Source: Agrobacterium albertimagni AOL15
GTDB lineage: Bacteria > Pseudomonadota > Alphaproteobacteria > Rhizobiales > Rhizobiaceae
Assembly: GCF_000300855.1 (NCBI RefSeq)
Contig: NZ_ALJF01000003.1
Span: 1 to 64,000, forward strand
Direction of reading: 5' to 3'
DNA length: 64,000 bases
The position numbers were made by a program, and so were the translations under genes. The notes under the pieces are model-generated. The model saw only the letters and a program-made list of their open reading frames with translations. It was not told the origin of the DNA and made no database searches. Numbering within the stretch: position 1 is the stretch's first letter; each line of letters opens with the position of its first letter. Positions 25,206-34,439 of the stretch are shown here, piece after piece.

Positions 25206-25831
25206 TGATCAGGCTCTACGACTACCACCTCGACGAAAACGGCTTTCGCGTCCGCCTTCTCCTCTCCATGCTCGGCCTCTCCTTCGAGACCGTCGCCGTC
25301 GACAAGGTACCGGGCCGCGAGCAGGAAAAGCCGCATATGCTGGCACTCAACCCGACCGGCACGCTGCCGATCCTCGAAGACGGCGATGTCAGGCTCTTCG
25401 GCACCGCTGCCATCCTCGCCTACCTCGTCCGCGCCCATGCGCCGGACAGTGATTGGCTACCCGCCGATGCCGCAGACTTCGGACGCGTCCAGCAATGGCT
25501 CGGCTTCTCCGGTCGCGAACTCAAGCCCGCCGTCGACGCCCGTGAGGCCGCTCTCTTTACCTCAGAGGGCGCCAGCGACGGCGACCTCAGCGCCGCCCGC
25601 AAAGCCTTCCGCATCATGGAAGACCACATGACGCTGCGGCAGATCGATGGTTCGGACTGGTTCGTCGGCGCTGGCCCGACGCTGGCCGATCTCGCCCTCC
25701 TGCCAAGCTTTGCGCTCTCGCGCGACTGCGGCATCGACCATGACGAATACCCGGCCCTTCGCCGCTGGCTGCGCCGTTTCCGGGCACTTCCGGGCTTCAT
25801 CACCATGCCCGGCGTACCGGATTACCACTGA
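25205..25831 (+). CDS. Glutathione S-transferase family protein, NdmE-like context
   Basis: 208-residue GST with an N-terminal thioredoxin-fold domain (MIRLYDYHLDENGFRVRLLL, NPTGTLPILEDGDVRLFGTAAI) and a helical C-terminal domain (DWFVGAGPTLADLALLP). The ATG at 25205 overlaps the Rieske stop as TGATG; a GTG one codon earlier is also possible. A GST-like protein, NdmE, is an obligatory structural partner of the split NdmC-NdmD oxygenase, so this one may hold the complex together rather than conjugate glutathione. Confidence 0.88.
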   Translation: MIRLYDYHLDENGFRVRLLLSMLGLSFETVAVDKVPGREQEKPHMLALNPTGTLPILEDGDVRLFGTAAILAYLVRAHAPDSDWLPADAADFGRVQQWLGFSGRELKPAVDAREAALFTSEGASDGDLSAARKAFRIMEDHMTLRQIDGSDWFVGAGPTLADLALLPSFALSRDCGIDHDEYPALRRWLRRFRALPGFITMPGVPDYH

Positions 25832-25890
25832 CCTGCCTTGCTGGCCGAAAGCCGCTCGGCTAGGTCGATGACAATGCAGGGAGGTCCGCC

Positions 25891-26847
25891 ATGATCCGCA
25901 TCGTCTTTCTCGACCGGGACACGCTGTCGCCGGAAACCGTGGTCCGTGCGCCCTCCGTGCCGCATGAAATGGTGGTCCATGCCCGCACCGCCCCGCACGA
26001 AGTGGCCGAGCGCATCCGTGACGCAGACGTTGTCATCACCAACAAGGCCCCGGTCCGTGCCGAAGCAGTCGCCGGCGCCGCGAAGCTGAAGCTGATCGCC
26101 GTCTCCGCCACCGGCACCGATATCGTCGATCTCGCGGAAGCCAAGGCGCGAGGCATCGCCGTCTGCAATATCAGGAACTACGCCAAGAACACGGTGCCCG
26201 AACACACCTTCGCCCTGATGCTCGCGCTGCGCCGCTCGATCCTGCCCTATCGCCAGTCGGTGATCGAGGGACGCTGGCAGCAGGCCGCGCAATTCTGCTA
26301 TTTCGACTATCCCATCGCCGATCTCGGCGGCTCGACGCTCGGCATCATCGGCCACGGCACGCTTGGCCAGTCGGTCGGAAAGATCGCGGAGGCCTTCGGC
26401 ATGAGGGTGCTCGCCGCCGGTCGTCGCGACGCAACCGACATCAAACCCGGCCAGACCGCTTTCGATGAGGTCCTGAAACGGGCCGACGTGATCACCCTCC
26501 ACTGCCCGCTGACACCGGAAACGCGCGGCGTGATCGGTATCAGAGAATTCGCCTTGATGGAGAGAAAGCCGCTTCTGATCAATACCGGCCGCGGCGGCCT
26601 CGTCGACGAACACGCACTTGAGCAGGCCCTCGACGCCGGCCAGATCTCAGGCGCCGGTTTCGACGTGACCGATGGCGAACCACCCGCCGCCGACAGCCCG
26701 ATGATGCGGATTGCGTCACGCGAAAACGTTATCCTCACCCCACATGTCGCCTGGGCGAGCCGCGAGGCAATCCAGGCGCTGGCCGACCAGTTGATCGAGA
26801 ATATCGAGCTGTTTTTCGCCGGCACGCCGCGCAATCTTGTTGGCTGA
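25891..26847 (+). CDS. D-isomer-specific 2-hydroxyacid dehydrogenase, glycerate dehydrogenase-like
   Basis: 318-residue NAD(P)-dependent reductase of 2-ketoacids. The Rossmann motif is LGIIGHGTLGQ near residue 150. Catalytic Arg is in LINTGRGGLVDE, Glu in GFDVTDGEPP, His in LTPHVAW. GGGAGG precedes the ATG. It lies 59 bases after the GST gene, so it may be the last gene of the oxygenase operon and process the oxidised or released product. Hydroxypyruvate/glyoxylate reductase is the closest general assignment. Confidence 0.88.
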   Translation: MIRIVFLDRDTLSPETVVRAPSVPHEMVVHARTAPHEVAERIRDADVVITNKAPVRAEAVAGAAKLKLIAVSATGTDIVDLAEAKARGIAVCNIRNYAKNTVPEHTFALMLALRRSILPYRQSVIEGRWQQAAQFCYFDYPIADLGGSTLGIIGHGTLGQSVGKIAEAFGMRVLAAGRRDATDIKPGQTAFDEVLKRADVITLHCPLTPETRGVIGIREFALMERKPLLINTGRGGLVDEHALEQALDAGQISGAGFDVTDGEPPAADSPMMRIASRENVILTPHVAWASREAIQALADQLIENIELFFAGTPRNLVG

Positions 26848-26883
26848 TCCTGGCAAGTCTGGCAATGGCTATCGCGTAGGGAT

Positions 26884-27044
26884 ACCCCCCTCTGTCACTG
26901 CGTGACATCTCCCCCACAAGGGGGGAGAGCGGAGCGCCGCGGTTGCCGATCCCTTTGCGACGCCAACGGAATGCGAACGGGCCGGCGGTTCAGCCAGTCT
27001 CCCCCCGTGTGGGGGAGATGCCCGGCAGGGCAGAGGGGGGTGAG
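26884..27044. repeat. Rhizobial palindromic intergenic repeat (copy A)
   Basis: About 160-base mosaic palindrome. The outer ends are inverted (ACCCCCCTCTG and CAGAGGGGGGT), and two inner hairpins occur (TCTCCCCC-acaa-GGGGGGAGA and TCTCCCCCCGTGTGGGGGAGA). It fills the gap between the dehydrogenase and enoyl-CoA hydratase-fold genes. The element at 38514 shares its ends and left hairpin. It resembles RIME-type elements of Rhizobium. Confidence 0.8.
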
Positions 27045-27124
27045 TTCCCTATGCAACAACCCACCCCTTGCCCTTTCGCCGCGACGCATATCTAACTCTC
27101 TCAAAAGACACATGGGAGGACGGC

Positions 27125-28198
27125 ATGCGGTATCTGGAGGCGGACTATCAGGGCGAGGAAATCCTGACGGCAAAAAAGGGCGCACTCGGCCTGATTGCCC
27201 TCAACCGGCCACGTGTCCTGAACAGCCTCAGCCACGCCATGGTACTCGACTTCGGCAAGGCACTCGACATGTTCGAGGCAGACCCGCAAGTCGCCGCAGT
27301 CCTCGTCACCGGCGAGGGCGAACGCGGTCTCTGCGCCGGCGGCGACATCAGGATGTTCTATGAAAGTGGCAAGGCCGGCGACGGCAAGGCTTCCGAATTC
27401 CTCAAGGCCGAATACCGCCTGAACGCCCGCATCGCCCGTTTCAAGAAGCCCTATGTCGTCGTGATGGACGGCATCACCATGGGCGGCGGCGTCGGCGTCT
27501 CCAGCCACGGCAGCCACCGCATCGTCACCGAAACCACGAAACTCGCAATGCCCGAAACCGGCATCGGCTTCTTCCCCGATATCGGCGCGACCTGGCTCCT
27601 TTCCCGCGCCTCCGGCGAACTCGGCACCTGGATGGGGCTATCAGGCAAAGCTATCAACGGCGCCGACGCCATCACCGCAGGCTTTGCCGACTGGTATGTG
27701 CCGCAGGACCGGGTGGCCGAACTCTTGGAACGAATCGCCGCCCTGCCCGCCCTGGCGCTCGGCCAGTCGATCGCCTCGACGATCCGCGACTACACGGTAG
27801 ACGGCCCGAAAGGCATTTTCTCCGAAGGCCGCGAGATGATCGACCGCTGCTTTGCCTTCGACACGGTGGAGGAGATCATCGCCGCTCTCGAAAAGGAACA
27901 GTCCGACCTCGCCGCCAGAACGCTCATCGCCATCAGCGCGAAATCGCCGACCAGCCTCAAGGTGACGCTCAAGATGCTGCGCGAGGCCCGCCGCTCCAAG
28001 GTTCTTGAAACCTGCCTCGAACGCGAATTCGCCGGCACCTTGCAGGTGTTGAAAGTCCCCGACTTCTATGAAGGCATCCGCGCGGCGATCATCGACAAGG
28101 ACAGGAACCCGAAATGGTCCCCGGCGACGCTGGAGGGCGTGAAGCCTGAGAGTGTCGAGGCGTTTTTTGTGGCACGGGATGAGCGGTTGTTTGGGTAG
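27125..28198 (+). CDS. 3-hydroxyisobutyryl-CoA hydrolase (enoyl-CoA hydratase fold)
   Basis: 357-residue crotonase-fold enzyme of the HIBYL-CoA hydrolase type, which releases 3-hydroxyisobutyrate in valine catabolism. Seen motifs: LNRPRVLNSLSHAMV, the oxyanion region GLCAGGDIRMFYESG, GITMGGGVGVSSHGSHRI and MPETGIGFFPDIGATW. The length and extended C-terminal region (FAGTLQVLKVPDFYEGIRA, then DKDRNPKW) separate it from ordinary enoyl-CoA hydratases. GGGAGGACGGC precedes the ATG. Valine breakdown leads to propionyl-CoA, fitting the pcc genes downstream. Confidence 0.88.
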   Translation: MRYLEADYQGEEILTAKKGALGLIALNRPRVLNSLSHAMVLDFGKALDMFEADPQVAAVLVTGEGERGLCAGGDIRMFYESGKAGDGKASEFLKAEYRLNARIARFKKPYVVVMDGITMGGGVGVSSHGSHRIVTETTKLAMPETGIGFFPDIGATWLLSRASGELGTWMGLSGKAINGADAITAGFADWYVPQDRVAELLERIAALPALALGQSIASTIRDYTVDGPKGIFSEGREMIDRCFAFDTVEEIIAALEKEQSDLAARTLIAISAKSPTSLKVTLKMLREARRSKVLETCLEREFAGTLQVLKVPDFYEGIRAAIIDKDRNPKWSPATLEGVKPESVEAFFVARDERLFG

Positions 28199-28206
28199 GG
28201 TGGGAG

Positions 28207-30672
28207 ATGCCTAGAATTAGCGACTGGCCGCAACCAAAAGTGCCAATCGCGTACTGCTATGAGCCGTCCTGGATATACCACTTTGCGGCAGTAGAGACTT
28301 TGCGGACGCTGCAAAACTATGGTGATCTGCCACGGGATCCAATAGAGAAGACCTTGAATCTCCCAATCAAACTTGGATGGCATCATATGGTGTTCTCTGC
28401 CTTCTTTCGCTTTCTGACGCAAAAAAGGGCACCACCAAAACAAATTGCTCCCACCGAAATTGGAGCTGATGTACCGATCAAGGCGTCAGATCAAGACTTA
28501 CTTCGCCGTGTCAGTTTCGCGGAACGCATCGCGACTATTCTGTCTGAACTGACTTTGGAGGAAGGCCGCGTTTTTGCGGTTCGAGGTCAATGGGGCGCCG
28601 GGAAAACGTCACTCAAAAACCTCGTCATAGAGCAACTCGCTATCCGCAAAGGCTCGGCTGATTGGATGGATTTCAATCCATGGCAGTGGGGTGACGGAGA
28701 GGCTATTGCCAAAGCTCTGTTTCAGCAAATCGCGGATAAAATTGGTGGAGCACTTTCATCGAAAGCGGGAAAGCGCGCCGCAATGTTCCGACGTTACGGC
28801 TCAACGCTCACTGGTAGCGCAGGTTCGGTGAAGAAGCTCGGCGCGAACGCGCCTCTCATCACTCTCGTGCTGGCGAATGCATCGGTTGTGACGTTGGCGA
28901 CGTCTATTGGATGGTCATTGCCCGAGGCAGCAACGGTCGCTAGATGGCTAACCGGTGCAAGTATTGCGCTTCCGGTCGTCGGATGGTTGCTGTTTTACTT
29001 TGGAAAAGATCGATGGGCCGAGCCCCTCGACAAGATCCGGGCTGATCTTGAGGCCAGTTTGCGAAGTTCGGAAAAGCCGCTCGTGATCTTCGTTGATGAC
29101 ATCGATAGGCTTGAACCAGAGCAAATTCGATCGCTCATCCGACAGATAAAGGTGAACGCGAATCTTCCGAACATCGTGTTCGTGCTACTATTTCAACCGA
29201 GCATCGTCGAACGTGCGCTCGATCCTATTGCAAATGGGCAAGGGCGCGAATTTCTCAAAAAGATCGTTCAGGCTAATTTCGACTTGCCGGCTGTTTCAAA
29301 GTCGGTGGTCCATTCAATAATGACAAAGGACCTAGACCGGCTGATGGGGACCTACGCGGTCGCCGAAAACGGATTTGAGGTCGTCCGGTGGGGGAACGCG
29401 TTAGTTGGCGCGATCCAACCCTATGTAGAAAACTTACGCGACGCGCGACGGTACATCTCGTCTGTTGCCATTCACCTTCCACTTCATGCGGGTCGACAGG
29501 TGATGGAAGTCAATGTTGTCGACTTTCTTGTTCTCGAAGCATTGAGGGTCTTCGAACCGGATCTGCATTCCGCCATTTTCCGAAACCGGGATCTTTTTCT
29601 CCAAAGCGGGCGCTTCCGAAATGATCGTGCGGATGATGACAACCGTAGCCGAATTAATGAACAAATAGCATTGCTTGATCCTCAACGACAGTCGCATGCC
29701 GAAGCAGCAATAAAGCAGCTATTTCCAAAAACCGAGTGGGCCTTTGGTGGGGCGCACTACGGGAATGACTGGCTAACTTCTTGGAACTCGGCCAAGCGCG
29801 TTTGCACGACCAGATATTTTCCCCGCTACTTCGAACTGCAAACCCCACAAGGTGAAATATCGGAAAACGAGTTTTCGGACCTTCTTAATGTCTCAGGAGA
29901 CGTACAACTTTTGAGCGAGGCGATCAAAGATATCGAAAATCGAGAATTGCTAGGTTCTCTTGCATCGAGGTTTGATGATTGCGTCGCAACACTTCCGACC
30001 GCAACGGCGTCCACACTTTTACCAGCAATGTTTGAAGTCGCTCAGAAGCTTGTCGACCATAGTGCGACCCCGTTTGGGTCGCCGTGGACCTCCGCTTGGC
30101 GAGCTATAAGCTGGTACATTGATAGGCTCCCCAGAGACGAGCGAGGAGCGCTTACACTCGCGGCGTTCCGATCGACCAAAGCATTGTCTGTCGCCGCAAC
30201 GATCATCCATCTCAATGACCCAGAGTCGCAAGAGGAAGGTTCACGTATCGAACCTAAGCTTGAGAAGGAGACAGTTGAGGAGATGAAAGCTGAATGGGTT
30301 CGGCAAATCCGAGAGCGCGCAGCGATGCCAGACAATCTCCTCGAAGACTCAGACCTCGGCTCATTGCTTTATCGCTGGAGAGACTACACCAACAATTTGG
30401 AAGAACCACGAAACTGGGTTCAAGACGCCGTCAAAACGGATGAGGCCTTTGTCACCATATTGAAACGGCTAATGACCACGGGAACCAGTCACACGATGGG
30501 CGACTTCGTTTCACGAAGAGTGGATTCCATACGGCTAGACACAATCGAGGATTTCTTAGGAATAGATACAGCACAGAGACGGCTGGCAGCGTTGAAACGC
30601 CCTAGCGATGAGCTCGGGAGAAGAGCTGTCGATGCGCTTGCAAATGCCTTGTCCGGCGCAGAACAGAATTAA
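28207..30672 (+). CDS. KAP-family P-loop NTPase, probable defence or accessory gene
   Basis: 821-residue protein with Walker A GQWGAGKTS (residues 127-134) and Walker B LVIFVDDIDRLEPEQIRSLI near 295. Between them are two hydrophobic segments (about 218-240 and 256-272), the membrane hairpin inserted in KAP NTPases. The long C-terminal region is helical and unassigned. Base composition and codon use are clearly less GC-rich than in the flanking genes, and it stands alone, so it was probably acquired. KAP NTPases include PifA, which excludes phage T7. The start is uncertain: the first 60 residues are atypical, and an ATG at 28387 is an alternative. Confidence 0.82.
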   Translation: MPRISDWPQPKVPIAYCYEPSWIYHFAAVETLRTLQNYGDLPRDPIEKTLNLPIKLGWHHMVFSAFFRFLTQKRAPPKQIAPTEIGADVPIKASDQDLLRRVSFAERIATILSELTLEEGRVFAVRGQWGAGKTSLKNLVIEQLAIRKGSADWMDFNPWQWGDGEAIAKALFQQIADKIGGALSSKAGKRAAMFRRYGSTLTGSAGSVKKLGANAPLITLVLANASVVTLATSIGWSLPEAATVARWLTGASIALPVVGWLLFYFGKDRWAEPLDKIRADLEASLRSSEKPLVIFVDDIDRLEPEQIRSLIRQIKVNANLPNIVFVLLFQPSIVERALDPIANGQGREFLKKIVQANFDLPAVSKSVVHSIMTKDLDRLMGTYAVAENGFEVVRWGNALVGAIQPYVENLRDARRYISSVAIHLPLHAGRQVMEVNVVDFLVLEALRVFEPDLHSAIFRNRDLFLQSGRFRNDRADDDNRSRINEQIALLDPQRQSHAEAAIKQLFPKTEWAFGGAHYGNDWLTSWNSAKRVCTTRYFPRYFELQTPQGEISENEFSDLLNVSGDVQLLSEAIKDIENRELLGSLASRFDDCVATLPTATASTLLPAMFEVAQKLVDHSATPFGSPWTSAWRAISWYIDRLPRDERGALTLAAFRSTKALSVAATIIHLNDPESQEEGSRIEPKLEKETVEEMKAEWVRQIRERAAMPDNLLEDSDLGSLLYRWRDYTNNLEEPRNWVQDAVKTDEAFVTILKRLMTTGTSHTMGDFVSRRVDSIRLDTIEDFLGIDTAQRRLAALKRPSDELGRRAVDALANALSGAEQN

Positions 30673-30747
30673 AAAGCTCGGCGGCCAGTGTCCGCTAAGG
30701 TCGAATGCAGCCGCCGGTGTGCCTGGATCCCAAGTGTCGAGATCCCC

Positions 30748-32157
30748 TCACTCGATCTCATACGGCATCGGGTTCCGCACCCGATGATCCACCACCAGCT
30801 TGCGTTTCAGCGGTGGCACGGCGCGGCTGGTGCATTTGACGCGCTCGCAGATGCGGCAGGAGATGCCGATGGGGTCGAAGGCGCCGCGGTTGGAGAGGTC
30901 GAGGTCGTCGGCATAGACGAAGGCGCCGGCATAGGAGATCTCGCAGCCGAGCGCCAAGGCATAACGCGGATTGGCGGCGCGGAAGCCGGCGGAGCCTTTT
31001 GACACTTGCGTCGCGATGCAGAGATAGCGCACGCCATCAGGCGTTTCCGCCGTCTGGCGGATGATCCGGCCCGGCGTCTCGAAGGCCTGATGGGCGTTCC
31101 ACAGCGGACAGGCCGCCCCGAAGCGGGCAAATTGCAGGCGGGCGGCGCTATGCCGCTTGGTGATATTGCCGGCCCGGTCGATGCGGGCAAAGAAGATCGG
31201 TACGCCCTTGAGGCCCGGCCTCTGCAAGGTCGAGAGACGGTGACAGACCTGTTCGAGCGAAGCCTCGAAACGGGCGGCGAGCAGTTCGATGTCGTGGCGG
31301 AGGTCGCGGGCGGCGGTGAGGAAGCTGCGATAGGGCAGGATCAGCGCGCCGGCAAAATAGTTGTAGAGGCCCATGCGACAGATCTCGACCGCCTCTTCGC
31401 TGCGGAAATTCGCATGTTTCAGCACCTGGTCGATCTTCTTGGGCGCTGCCAGCTGGGCGATCTGGATGGCAATCTGGAAATCACGGGTGGGGGCAGAGGC
31501 ATAGCGGCTGACGGTCAGGATGCGTCCGACAGGATCGAAGCGGCGGATCGCCTCGTCGCCCGCCTCGCCGCGCACCACGCGCACGCCGTGTTTCGCTTCG
31601 AGATGGCCTGAAAGTGCCGCGTAATTCTCCCCCTCCCCGAGTTTCAGCTCTGTCGCCAGTTGCTCGGCGGCGAGGTCGAGATCGTGGATGTAATTGTCGA
31701 CGAAATGGAAGAAGTCGCGCACCTCGTCATAGGGCGTCACCTCCTGGCTGGGCGCCGCCCCCAGCCGGTCGTCGAGGCTTGCCAGCTGTTCGTTGCCGCG
31801 CCGGTAGGCCTGATGCGCGGCGATCAGCGCATGGGCAAAACCCGGCGCGTTCTGGGTGACGAGCTTCAGCTCCTGCAGGCTCGGCGAATAGGTCTCGAAC
31901 AGCGGATCGGAGAGCGCTTCCGTCAACGCCGACATCAGCCGGTCATTCTGGCCGGAGGACAGCTCGGTGATGTCAATGCCGAATTTTTCCGCCAGCGACA
32001 AAAGCACCGAGGCCGAGACCGGGCGCTGGTTGTTTTCGATCTGGTTGAGATAGCTGGTGGAAATGCCGACCATATCGGCAAACTGCGCCTGGGTTGCCCC
32101 ATTCGCCTGGCGGATGTCGCGGACCTTGCGGCCGATGAAGAGTTTCCCGATGGCCAT
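30748..32157 (-). CDS. Short-chain fatty acyl-CoA regulator, ScfR/PccR-like
   Basis: 469-residue regulator with an N-terminal XRE helix-turn-helix ([28 protein letters not shown]), a central M78/ImmA-type domain without an obvious HExxH, and a C-terminal DUF2083 region with cysteines ([15 protein letters not shown]). ScfR proteins such as PccR of Rhodobacter sphaeroides sense acyl-CoAs and control propionyl-CoA carboxylase. It is divergent from pccB, with TTTGCAAA-type octamers in between. The first octamer abuts the chosen ATG and no ribosome site is seen; a TTG at 32172 is possible. Confidence 0.9.
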   Translation of the reverse strand: MAIGKLFIGRKVRDIRQANGATQAQFADMVGISTSYLNQIENNQRPVSASVLLSLAEKFGIDITELSSGQNDRLMSALTEALSDPLFETYSPSLQELKLVTQNAPGFAHALIAAHQAYRRGNEQLASLDDRLGAAPSQEVTPYDEVRDFFHFVDNYIHDLDLAAEQLATELKLGEGENYAALSGHLEAKHGVRVVRGEAGDEAIRRFDPVGRILTVSRYASAPTRDFQIAIQIAQLAAPKKIDQVLKHANFRSEEAVEICRMGLYNYFAGALILPYRSFLTAARDLRHDIELLAARFEASLEQVCHRLSTLQRPGLKGVPIFFARIDRAGNITKRHSAARLQFARFGAACPLWNAHQAFETPGRIIRQTAETPDGVRYLCIATQVSKGSAGFRAANPRYALALGCEISYAGAFVYADDLDLSNRGAFDPIGISCRICERVKCTSRAVPPLKRKLVVDHRVRNPMPYEIE

Positions 32158-32187
32158 TTCGCAAATTCGCAATTTTCACTTTGCAAA
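32158..32187. promoter_or_regulatory. Candidate ScfR/PccR operator, TTTGCAAA-type octamers
   Basis: Three octamers stand in the scfR-pccB gap: TTCGCAAA (32158-32165), TTCGCAAT (32166-32173) and a perfect TTTGCAAA (32180-32187). PccR of Rhodobacter is known to recognise paired TTTGCAAA elements. Here the spacing differs (adjacent, then 6 bases). The site directly precedes the scfR start, suggesting autoregulation plus control of pccB. Confidence 0.65.
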
Positions 32188-32291
32188 TTCATAAATCCAC
32201 AGATGCACCTGTTCAACCGTTTTCTTCTGCGGCACAGTGGAATAGGTGTCACATCAAGGCTCTGAAGCCAAAAGACCATTCGGGAGGACAT

Positions 32292-33824
32292 ATGCTGACG
32301 ATCCTGGACCAGCTCGAAGCCCGTCGCGACGAGGCCCGCCTCGGCGGCGGCGAAAAGCGCATTGCCGCCCAGCACGGCAAGGGCAAGCTGACCGCCCGAG
32401 AGCGCATCGAGGTCCTGCTCGACGAAGGCTCGTTTGAAGAATACGACATGTATGTCACCCACCGCTGCGTGGATTTCGGCATGGCCGAACAAAAGGTGCC
32501 GGGCGATGGCGTCGTCACCGGCTGGGGCACGATCAACGGCCGCCAGGTCTATGTCTTCTCCCAGGATTTCACCGTGCTCGGCGGCTCGCTGTCGGAAACC
32601 CATGCCCAGAAGATCTGCAAGATCATGGACATGGCGATCAAGGTCGGCGCCCCCGTGATCGGCCTCAACGACTCCGGCGGCGCCCGCATCCAGGAAGGTG
32701 TCGCCTCGCTTGCCGGTTACGCCGATGTCTTCAAGCGCAATGTCGATGCATCAGGCGTCATCCCGCAGATCTCCGTGATCATGGGCCCCTGCGCCGGCGG
32801 CGCAGTCTATTCGCCCGCCATGACCGATTTCATCTTCATGGTGCGCGATTCATCCTACATGTTCGTCACCGGCCCCGACGTGGTGAAGACCGTGACCAAC
32901 GAGATCGTCACGGCGGAAGAGCTCGGCGGCGCCTCGACCCATACGAAGAAGTCCTCCGTCGCCGACGGCGCCTATGAGAACGACGTGGAAGCGCTGGAAC
33001 AGGTCCGGCTGCTCTTCGATTTCCTGCCCTTGAACAATCGCGAAAAGCCACCCGTCCGTCCCTTCCACGACGATCCCTCGCGCATCGAGATGCGGCTGGA
33101 CACGCTGATCCCGGACAGCTCCAACAAGCCCTATGACATGAAGGAGCTGATCTACGCGCTGGCCGACGAAGGCGATTTCTTCGAGATCCAGGAAGCTTTT
33201 GCCAAGAACATCATCACCGGCTTTATCCGCATGGAAGGCCAGACCGTCGGCGTCGTCGCCAACCAGCCCATGGTGCTCGCCGGCTGCCTGGATATCGATT
33301 CATCGCGCAAGGCCGCCCGCTTCGTCCGCTTCTGCGATGCCTTCTCGATCCCAATCCTGACGCTCGTCGACGTGCCCGGCTTCCTTCCCGGCACCGCCCA
33401 GGAATATGGCGGCGTCATCAAGCATGGCGCAAAACTCCTCTTCGCCTACAGCCAGGCAACCGTGCCGATGGTCACGCTGATCACCCGCAAGGCCTATGGC
33501 GGCGCCTATGATGTGATGGCCTCCAAGCATATCGGCGCCGACATCAACTATGCCTGGCCGACCGCCGAAATCGCCGTCATGGGCGCCAAGGGTGCCACCG
33601 AGATCCTCTACCGCTCGGAACTCGGCGATGCCGAGAAGATCGCGGCCCGGACCAGGGAATACGAAGTCAACTTCGCCAACCCCTTCAAGGCGGCCGAACG
33701 GGGCTTCATTGATGAGGTGATCATGCCGCATTCCTCGCGCCGCCGGATTGCCAAGGCTTTTGCGAGCCTCAGGAACAAGCAGGTGGGAACGCATTGGAAG
33801 AAGCACGACACGATCCCGTTGTAA
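32292..33824 (+). CDS. pccB: Propionyl-CoA carboxylase beta subunit
   Basis: 510-residue carboxyltransferase subunit that moves CO2 from biotin to propionyl-CoA, giving methylmalonyl-CoA. Typical segments: [20 protein letters not shown] at the start, [33 protein letters not shown] (first oxyanion hole), [12 protein letters not shown] and [14 protein letters not shown] (second). GGGAGG precedes the ATG at 32292. The alpha subunit gene lies 2.7 kb downstream in the same direction, separated by six small genes. Confidence 0.95.
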   Translation: MLTILDQLEARRDEARLGGGEKRIAAQHGKGKLTARERIEVLLDEGSFEEYDMYVTHRCVDFGMAEQKVPGDGVVTGWGTINGRQVYVFSQDFTVLGGSLSETHAQKICKIMDMAIKVGAPVIGLNDSGGARIQEGVASLAGYADVFKRNVDASGVIPQISVIMGPCAGGAVYSPAMTDFIFMVRDSSYMFVTGPDVVKTVTNEIVTAEELGGASTHTKKSSVADGAYENDVEALEQVRLLFDFLPLNNREKPPVRPFHDDPSRIEMRLDTLIPDSSNKPYDMKELIYALADEGDFFEIQEAFAKNIITGFIRMEGQTVGVVANQPMVLAGCLDIDSSRKAARFVRFCDAFSIPILTLVDVPGFLPGTAQEYGGVIKHGAKLLFAYSQATVPMVTLITRKAYGGAYDVMASKHIGADINYAWPTAEIAVMGAKGATEILYRSELGDAEKIAARTREYEVNFANPFKAAERGFIDEVIMPHSSRRRIAKAFASLRNKQVGTHWKKHDTIPL

Positions 33825-33834
33825 GGAAGGCGAG

Positions 33835-34068
33835 ATGCCGACGATCTTTGAATGGAAGGGCTGGAAATTTCTGTTTTTTAGCCTCGATCGGGGCGAACCG
33901 CCACACGTCCATGTCCGCAAGGATCGCAAGGAACTGAAACTGTGGCTCGATCCCGTGCGCGTGGCGTATAATAGACGGGTACCGGATCACGAGGTCAACG
34001 CCATCGTCGATGTCGTGAATGAACATCAGAAGGAGTTCGTTGATGCCTGGAACCGTTATTTCGGATGA
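33835..34068 (+). CDS. DUF4160 family small protein
   Basis: 77-residue protein with the DUF4160 pattern MPTIFEWKGWKFLFFSLDRG followed by EPPHVHVRKD, LKLWLDPVRVAYNR, and a C-terminal helix ending in WNRYFG. GGAAGGCGAG precedes the ATG. It overlaps the DUF2442 gene by 26 bases. DUF4160-DUF2442 pairs are common, behave like small two-gene modules, and are suspected toxin-antitoxin pairs; function unproven. Confidence 0.85.
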   Translation: MPTIFEWKGWKFLFFSLDRGEPPHVHVRKDRKELKLWLDPVRVAYNRRVPDHEVNAIVDVVNEHQKEFVDAWNRYFG

Positions 34069-34330
34069 GAACTGGGAAGAGTTCGAGCCGGTCGAGGCCA
34101 AGTGCAGCGACAGCGAACTGATTGTCGTGCTCGCGAATGGACTGAAGCTGTCGACGCCGCTTTGGTGGTATCCGCCACTGCTCGAGGCAAGCTCGGATGC
34201 GCGAAACCAGATCGAGCTGTCGCCCTCGGGCCTGCATTGGCCAGATCTCGATGAAGATCTTAGCATCGACGGGATGCTCCAAGGCAGAAAATATCCGGGT
34301 GCCAAGCCGCCGGCAGAAGCTGCGGAGTAA
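34043..34330 (+). CDS. DUF2442 family small protein (copy 1)
   Basis: 95-residue protein with the DUF2442 core: a beta-rich start, LIVVLANGLKLSTPLWWYPP, and LHWPDLDEDLSIDGML. AGAAGGAG precedes the ATG, which lies inside the DUF4160 gene. A paralogue lies at 36198 (APLWWYPRL, GWEDIDEYIS). Putative partner of the DUF4160 protein. Confidence 0.85.
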   Translation: MPGTVISDENWEEFEPVEAKCSDSELIVVLANGLKLSTPLWWYPPLLEASSDARNQIELSPSGLHWPDLDEDLSIDGMLQGRKYPGAKPPAEAAE

Positions 34331-34439
34331 AGTGGAAGACTGACGAACGACAGAAAAAGGGGCTGAGGCGAAGCACCATCATCGCCTATATAGAACCTGA
34401 CCGCGCCGTTCGCGCGCCCACTGACAAGGACCCGATTTC

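Noticed and set aside
26884..27044. Possible CRISPR array or small RNA in the C-run/G-run gap
   Set aside because: There are no regularly spaced identical repeats; the structure is a mosaic palindrome shared with another intergenic site.
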